A stretch of 64,000 nucleotides of DNA from positions 11,408,001-11,472,000 of the forward strand of contig NC_079887.1 in assembly GCF_029227915.1 (NCBI RefSeq). The letters run 5' to 3'. This stretch comes from Hydractinia symbiolongicarpus (taxonomy: Eukaryota > Cnidaria > Hydrozoa > Anthoathecata > Hydractiniidae). The first letter of the stretch is position 1, and each line of letters starts with the position of its first letter. The translations under genes and the position numbers were made by a program. The notes beneath the pieces are model-generated. The model worked only from the letters and a program-made list of their open reading frames with translations, was not told where the DNA came from and searched no databases. Positions 57,739 to 64,000 of the stretch are shown here, piece by piece.

Positions 57739-58317
57739 GAATTTCCGCGCCCAAAGGCGTAGTAAATTCTTTAAAACCGTCGTTTTTTACTTTCGGAGCA
57801 TTTTTTGAGAAAAAATCGACCTTGGGATTTCACGTTCCTCCGTCACAGATGTAAAATTCGTACCCAAGCTCCCTAAATACTGGGAATAAAGTATGCTGAA
57901 CATGATGGTGACATCAAAATTTTGATTTCTTGTTACCTAAATGTCATTTTAGGCCAAAATTGGTCCAAAAATTAAAACTACATTATTTTTGACAAAAATT
58001 GGCACATTTAATAAAAAAAGTATGCTGAAAATGATGGTCACATCGAAATTTTTATTTTTTTTCAACTAAATACCGTTTAAGACCATAAACGTTTCAATTG
58101 CAAGACTTTCAACCATGAATGATAGATTGTATTTTTTATTATGACACGTTTCGTTTTGTTTGCGTTTGTTGTAAGATATAATGTCACTGGCGTGCTTTAT
58201 TTTCGGAGCTTCATGCACCAAACCTCTTCGAATGTTTAGCACAATAACACTACGAATTAGCAGGTTTTTATCAAATATTTTGGTAGCGAGCGGAAATTCT
58301 GAGAGCCCTCAGGGCTT
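57739..58317 (-). repeat. Second copy of the minisatellite-bearing element, two units, inverted
   Basis: Both outer ends match the FBXW8-intron element (31201-32766) in opposite orientation: AATTTCCGCGCCCAAAGGCG at the left and GAGCGGAAATTCTGAGAGCC at the right. Inside are about two of the ~129-bp units (near 57899 and 58027) instead of nine. Confidence 0.85.
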
Positions 58318-59834
58318 CTTGTTTTATTTAAAATAAATATTCTATAAACTGTAAGCTTTTCAATAATATAAAAATTAAAAAAAGAAGAGTGAGAAAAACA
58401 ACGATTTGGGTGTTTCATGTATCCTTCACAAGTAGCATTCACACAGACATCTGAGATTAATTTTTCACGAAAGGTATTATACACCTCATAAGTTTACTGA
58501 AATGAAGAATAAATTAAATTAAATCTGCTCTTTGTTAGCATTTTCTCATTTTCTCATTAAACAATTTAATATTGTTATAATTATTCTTTTAATATTTTCT
58601 ATAACAACTTAACTTTTAACCTTTTTTGTAAAAAGGTTATAAAATAAAAGGAAAGGGTAACTTAGTCTTACAGATATTCTTATAATAGTTTCAGCTTCAC
58701 TATGTATATAACTTAATATTATCCTTATTATTATTATGATTTCGTGAATTTCAAAATAACATAGAAGGGAAAGAAATATAACAAAAATATAATTTCTTGT
58801 TATCTTCAGTTCGACACGTTGCCATTATCGTTGAATGGTAATACATCCTCTTTTTTTATAAGCAACATCTTATAAACAACATAGGGCTCAAATTTTTGAA
58901 AAAACGAAGCAATTGATAAGCAATAAGTAGCAAATATGAAAAAATTAACCAGAATTTATTTTCCGAGAGTTTCCTTGCGGATAAAAATCAAGCAGGTTTC
59001 ATATAACCAAAAATTTGATTAAAATTTTTGATTGATGCTAGACTAACTAGGCATACATAAATTGTCGACAAACAAGAAATAAGCAACCTTGAGGATCAAC
59101 GAAATTTATCTTGGTTTAAAAGAGCGTGTATTCTCGTAAAATTAAACTTTAACGCAATTAACCTGACTTATGCAGACCGCGAATACAATTAAATTATATT
59201 GGTGACCTTTTTCAATCTGGAAGTGTACATAAAACAAAATGTTACACGAGTTTTTATGTATAAAATTTTATATATAAGAGACAACAAGACTGCAAATTAT
59301 ATAAAGATAAAAATATGTGACTTATTTTTTTGTCTTAGTTTTATGTTTACATATTTTGTTGCTGTTGCTGTTGTTGTTGTTGTTGTTATCAATATGACCA
59401 GCACTGCTTTTTAAAAACAAAGAGCCTTGTTGACGAAAACAGCGCAAAATTAAAAAACTAACTGTCAAGATTGAAGGATATTTGCAATGGGTTTGTTTTG
59501 AAAACATGTCAAAAGGAAATTCTTTTAGCGTAAAACTGTTAAGTAGCATTTTTCAGAGTCTATTTTTCGTGTGGTATCGTATGTTGTACAATAACGGGAA
59601 ATTCTGGAACAACCTGTTGTTATTTTACGTTCCATCAACATGTCATATATTCGATAGAAGTAATATCAGGTGGTTATACAATGCCCGCCCTCAATGCAAA
59701 AGGTTATGGGCGTAATCCTTAAATTGATCGTGTTTCTTATTTAAATTTATCATTATGGTGGAACTCGGAGGATAATCACATTTTTATTTACCAGTTACGA
59801 ATCGCAGTTTCAACAACTATAATTACAATAATAA
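58318..59834. other. Intergenic region, no gene recognised
   Basis: AT-rich. Frames around 59199-59715 lack any known domain. A short GTT/GTTGTT run lies near 59358-59388. Confidence 0.4.
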
Positions 59835-59884
59835 CTATAACTGGCTATAACTGGCTATAACTGGCTATAACTGGTTATAACTGG
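59835..59884. repeat. Five tandem copies of CTATAACTGG
   Basis: Four exact 10-base units and one with T for C (TTATAACTGG). Confidence 0.95.
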
Positions 59885-60363
59885 TTTATCGCCCAATTAA
59901 AGTGGTTTACTGAAAGCAATGAGACAGTCTCCCTCAAGAAATTGAAGTTCATCGCTTTTCAACAAAAGATGTTTCTCGTCGTACCTCTTAATAGAATCAA
60001 TAAATTTTGTAAATATATCATGTTTGAAGTCATGTAGGTTCCCTCCCGCCATAACTTCAAACTTTTAGTTACGTGACATTTGATCGACTGAAGTGCTTTT
60101 TCATTTCACAGAATTTCGTTTTGTGAATATTTTATGATTGGTGCTTCAAATTCACACACTGTGCTGCGATGTAACTTCCCTACTAATAATGATCATGTAA
60201 ACTTTCGGTTTTACAAAAACGAACATGATGTTGACATGCACCTTTTAAATTGTAAAACGAAAAAAATTGATTTTATTGAAATTCTTTGGAATAAGAAATT
60301 TGAAAATAGTTTAGATGATGAGAAAAGTGACGGAAATATCATTTTTTATTTTCTTAGGGGTTA
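59885..60363. other. Spacer, no gene recognised
   Basis: An open stretch from 60134 (MIGASNSHTVLRCNF) runs to 60364 but shows no known domain or splice support. Confidence 0.35.
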
Positions 60364-60757
60364 AAATTTGTTGTTTGTTTGTTTGCTTGTTTGTTTGTTT
60401 GTTTGTTTGTTTGTTTGTTTGATTGTATACTAAATTATGGTATGTATTCCATAGTTTTTGTTTGCTTGTTGTTTCTTTGTTTGTTTGTTTGATTGTATAC
60501 TAAATTATGGTATGTATTCCATAGTTTTTGTTTGCTTGTTGTTTGTTTGTTTGTTTGATTGTATACTAAATTATGGTATGTATTCCATAGTTTTTGTTTG
60601 CTTGTTGTTTGTTTGTTTGTTTGCTTGTTTGATTGTTTGATTGTATACTAAATTATGGTATGTATTCCATAGTTTTTGTTTGCTTGTTGTTTGTTTGTTT
60701 GTTTGCTTGTTTGATTGTTTGATTGTATACTAAATTATGGTATGTATTCCATAGTTT
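60364..60757. repeat. TTTG-based minisatellite with higher-order units
   Basis: GATTGTATACTAAATTATGG recurs at about 60421, 60491, 60557, 60639 and 60721, each followed by TATGTATTCCATAG and then a TTTG-rich run of variable length. Spacing is 66-82 bases because the TTTG runs differ. Confidence 0.95.
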
Positions 60758-63280
60758 TTTTAAGTATAACAAGGACAGTAGGACAAAGTTATATCATGGT
60801 GGCGTGCAGTGGAAAGAAAAAGAAAGGAAGCAGAAAAAAGGCATGAAGGTGGTCGACTAGTTAAGTGATTACTTTTGCGAATTTCATAGCTCAAATGGCA
60901 ACTAAATTAGGATCCTCTTTTTATATAGAATGAAATTTATATATCTAAAACTACAGGAACGTAGAAACCTTTAGGGTCTGAAATTCTGACAAATTATCTA
61001 TGCAAACAGTTTAAAAAGCTATGAAAACAGAATTTTCGTGTGAATAGAATAGAATTACGCTGATCAATATTAAATTTTTATATCAACAAAAGACATCTTG
61101 TTTCGGTCGTAGAATGGTTCTTACATGACTCTAATGACCAAGGGGATAAAATTTATGAAAGTAACACAGAAATAAATATAACTAATCACAATTAATTTTT
61201 GTATGACACAAATGATCCGAATGGTCTTCATCATAAAAAACTTTCCTAATTGTAAAATAATTTTTACAGGACATGTTAAATATAATAATTTCCTTTTGAC
61301 ACGGAAATGCCGAAATTCCATTGGGTAAAAATTTTAAAAATTTCTTTTCAATGTATTTTCTCACATAATGTGCTATCAAGAAAACATTTTTAACCCTAAA
61401 TGAGACGCCAATTTTTTTTAGATTTATATGAAGAAGTAAATAAACAAATTAATAAAGACAATCAAAACTAACTAGTGAGATTTGAATGATGAAAAAGATA
61501 AACAAAAATCAACAGAATTAGATTGAGAATTGGCAAAAGTTGAAAAATGACAATTATAAATTTTGCGATCTGTATGCCAAACAACAATTACGTCATCAAT
61601 TTTCTTCACCCCACACCTTTTATAAGAACCAAGAAATTTCAATTTTGATAACCAAATAACACATTTGATTCTTATAAAAATGTCTACTTTTAATTTCCCC
61701 GTGTTTAATATAGCTGTGTTGCAAATCAGCAAAATTTCAACCTTCCATACCGTGTTTTTCATTCTTTTAACTATTTCCAATCTTTTTGACGTTTTGAATA
61801 TTAATGCACCGAATTTTCAGTTTCTTCGTTCTGGTGTCTAAATACTTTTTGTGTTGAAACTAGTCACAAATATGGGTACTTGATAGAGGCATAAAAACAC
61901 TATAATATGACTTTATGTTCATAACCACGTTTAGGAAAAAAAACTTTTTTCTGACCAATTGTTGACTGTGAATCATCATGGGACATATGTGACGTCATAC
62001 CAATTTTTTTAACAACCTACCTGATCAAATTAATTAATTCGTATACAACCTCTATTTGAAAACGAGGCAAGTAAGAGCAGTTAAAAATTACAAAATTGCT
62101 TAATCCAAAGAAAACGCACAACAAAAATCATAAATCAAATTTAAAAAGAAATAATAAAGAAACTTATAAAATGAAGGATGCAGAATGACATTCTCAGCAA
62201 AATTTTTCAAATGTTTTCAATAACATATAGATTTACTACATTTAGCAATTATTTTTTTTAATTATAATCACAAAATAATGAGCAATATTCAATATTCACA
62301 AGGTCCTTTCCTTGGTTAAATCATTAATAGTTTTTAGAACATCTGCGCAATTTCCTCCCCATGCTTTTTAACGCCAGTTCAATACGTTCTGCGAAAAGCT
62401 CTTGAAACTAGGTTGTTAAATTGGTCAATCTTATAACAATTAAAAAGAAGATAATCAATGAACATACTAGATGCGTCATAAAATCTGAACCAGAATCGTT
62501 ACGCATGCGCAGTGGCAAAAACGTTATCATAAAGAAAGAATTGGTTGTACATAAAATTTATGCATTGTATGTATTTTATTGCTCATGAATCAAAATAGAT
62601 TTATTTACATAAATTGTGAGCCAAAGTATAGTATAGTCGCAAATAGCCAAATTCACGTTAATATTCCAACAGCTGAACTGCCGTGGATTTACATCATGTG
62701 AGATCCCCGTTAAATCCCTTGACCCCTTTCTCTCTTCTATCATATAGTAGCGTCATAAAACTTCCCAAAATGTTGTTCTTGAAAGTTTTTGAGACTATTC
62801 TTGTATCATTGAGAACTCGTGTACTCTGAGTGTGAAGAAGGGAGTAGAGTAGAAGTAAATAGGCCTGGAGGTGATGTAACTTGTTCATACAGTAAAAGTC
62901 TTTGTAATGCATATAGATGGATGTAGTTTCACCTGTCGTTTAAAATGACTGTAGCAAGAAGTAATTATCACGAAATTCAACGTAGCTATACCCTTCTTTG
63001 AAAATTTCATTTAAATGACGTTTTAAAGAGAAATGATTTCGTTTTACAAGAATTTCTTATTTTTATTATTACATAGCCCTGTCTAGTTAATCATTTTAAT
63101 AAGTTACAATTTGTTTTATTAACATTCTTTGGTGCAACGTTACGCGTGCCTGTCTCCGACCTTTTGACTACAATTACTCAAAAACGTCGGCTCATTAGTA
63201 TGAGGTATTTTTAAGAACATAATTTGCGGTAATGATGGCTTTAATTTTCTTTTATAATTGTTTTCAATTAAACTTTAGGA
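60758..63280. other. Intergenic region, no gene recognised
   Basis: It holds the MITE relative at 61614-61682 and a CCTC...GAGG-type remnant near 62048. No coding gene could be supported. Confidence 0.4.
61614..61682. mobile_element. Diverged relative of the 96-bp MITE
   Basis: CACCTTTTATAAGAACCAAG at the left and TTTGATTCTTATAAAAATG at the right form imperfect inverted ends. They resemble the CACTTTTTTTTATAAGAACAA ends at 18089-18184. No TA duplication remains on the left. Confidence 0.5.
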
Positions 63281-63288
63281 TATAAAAA
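63281..63288 (+). promoter_or_regulatory. Probable TATA box upstream of peptide gene E
   Basis: TATAAAAA lies about 65 bases before a donor (TCGAAG|GTGAAAGG near 63348). This would make a short non-coding first exon before the acceptor at 63643-63644, the same design as peptide copy B. Confidence 0.5.
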
Positions 63289-63655
63289 TAGAAGATGAAG
63301 CAAATCAAACAGTTTTATTTTGCAAGCAAGAACGAGAGAAAGTCGAAGGTGAAAGGTACGTTGAGAGTGACCCGAATTTTGTTTTCTCGTTTTATTTTGA
63401 CAACAGGTAAAGGGAAGTCGTGGTGGCTGGTTAAATGAGAGCAGAAGGGCAGTGTCGTTGTGGTTCGAATTACTTAACCTTGAAAAAATTGCATCTGTTT
63501 ATTTATTTTTTTTTGCATTTATTGCGTTTTTGAAATTATTTTATTGGCAGTGTCGTGTGTTAAAGTTATTCATTTATTTTTTTTATGCTTTTTATAATTG
63601 GAACTATGGTTTCATGTAACCAAGTATTTACTCTTTTACTTTTAGCATCTCGAGC

Positions 63656-63910
63656 ATGGCTACCATCTTAAAACTGGTGTTTTTGTTCATTGTTGTCATG
63701 ACAACCTGCGTATCAAGTAGATCCATTTCAACGAAACAACCACCCACAAAAAGAATCTTTAAACCTTTTATTGATTTCAAAGTGAAAATTACTAAGGATA
63801 TAAACTTGCTATCGAAGACAAACATTAGGACAATGCTGCAGTGTCGCCATAAGGGGATCTGTTCAGGGTCGGGCAAATTAAGAAAGATGTTAGAAAGGTT
63901 GCTGAAGTAA
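63656..63910 (+). CDS. Small secreted basic peptide, gene E
   Basis: 84 residues. Signal peptide MATILKLVFLFIVVMTTCVS is followed by a basic pro-region and the end CRHKGICSGSGKLRKMLERL. An acceptor (CTTTTAG) lies 12 bases before the ATG. The C-terminal C-x5-C-x4-K-L-x2-M pattern is also found in copy C (CNGDVACIRRKKLHYM), so it may be a distant member of the same peptide family, but the rest differs. The product would be secreted and cationic. Function unknown. Confidence 0.6.
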   Translation: MATILKLVFLFIVVMTTCVSSRSISTKQPPTKRIFKPFIDFKVKITKDINLLSKTNIRTMLQCRHKGICSGSGKLRKMLERLLK

Positions 63911-64000
63911 TGACTAAAAGAAATCTGTTCACTCGTGTAAGCTAAAAAAAGCCGTGCGGACAATTGGGCATTCGTGTATGTTCATGTTTATTTTACCAGC

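Noticed and set aside
59482-59715. Open frame MQWVCFENMSKGN... as a possible secreted protein
   Set aside because: No clear signal peptide at the first Met, no splice support, and no family pattern.

Overview
The window looks like AT-rich nuclear DNA of an animal, most likely a cnidarian and possibly a hydrozoan. It has intron-containing animal orthologs (RAD51D, USP30, FBXW8, SMIM8), many short transposons, P2X7-type cytoplasmic-domain and THAP genes of the kind that are abundant in cnidarians, and gene spacing that would fit spliced-leader trans-splicing. No rRNA, CRISPR array or intact tRNA gene was seen. Gene models were assembled by eye from reading frames, GT/AG sites, phase agreement and remembered family motifs.

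Layout. 0.5-1.7 kb: the last four coding exons of a RAD51D-type recombinase (+). 3.9-6.3 kb: a secreted transcobalamin/intrinsic-factor-like protein (-). 7.9-11 kb: a decayed integrase-like pseudogene, small foldback elements, a tRNA-derived SINE and an inverted composite repeat. 11.95-19.24 kb: a DNA transposon with TTAA flanks carrying a THAP gene (+), an unidentified coding piece (+) and a P2X7-like gene (-). An intact Copia retrotransposon with two identical 278-bp LTRs is nested inside the THAP exon. 19.9-34.4 kb: three + strand housekeeping genes in a row, SMIM8, USP30 (starting 33 bases after SMIM8 stops) and FBXW8. FBXW8's large fourth intron holds a 129-130 bp minisatellite element. 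34.8-41.2 kb: a dead hAT-like element, a head-to-tail array of about 0.7-kb repeats rich in TGACGTCA palindromes, and a non-LTR reverse-transcriptase remnant. 43.5-45.2 kb: an atypical Ras-like GTPase of the RERG/RASL type (-).

47-64 kb: gene-poor DNA with a dispersed family of small secreted cysteine-containing peptides. Two copies are intact (50.4 kb +, 55.5-56.0 kb -), two are decayed or reframed (47.0 kb -, 49.1 kb +), and one is a possible distant member (63.7 kb +). In the first four, a splice acceptor abuts the start codon as AG|AATG. I do not recognise this family, and it is the best candidate here for an undescribed system.

How the genes work together. RAD51D acts in nuclear DNA repair, USP30 is an outer mitochondrial membrane deubiquitinase, and FBXW8 is an SCF-type ubiquitin ligase subunit. 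The close SMIM8-USP30 spacing suggests co-transcription. The rest is independent genes plus several generations of mobile elements, including one inside another.
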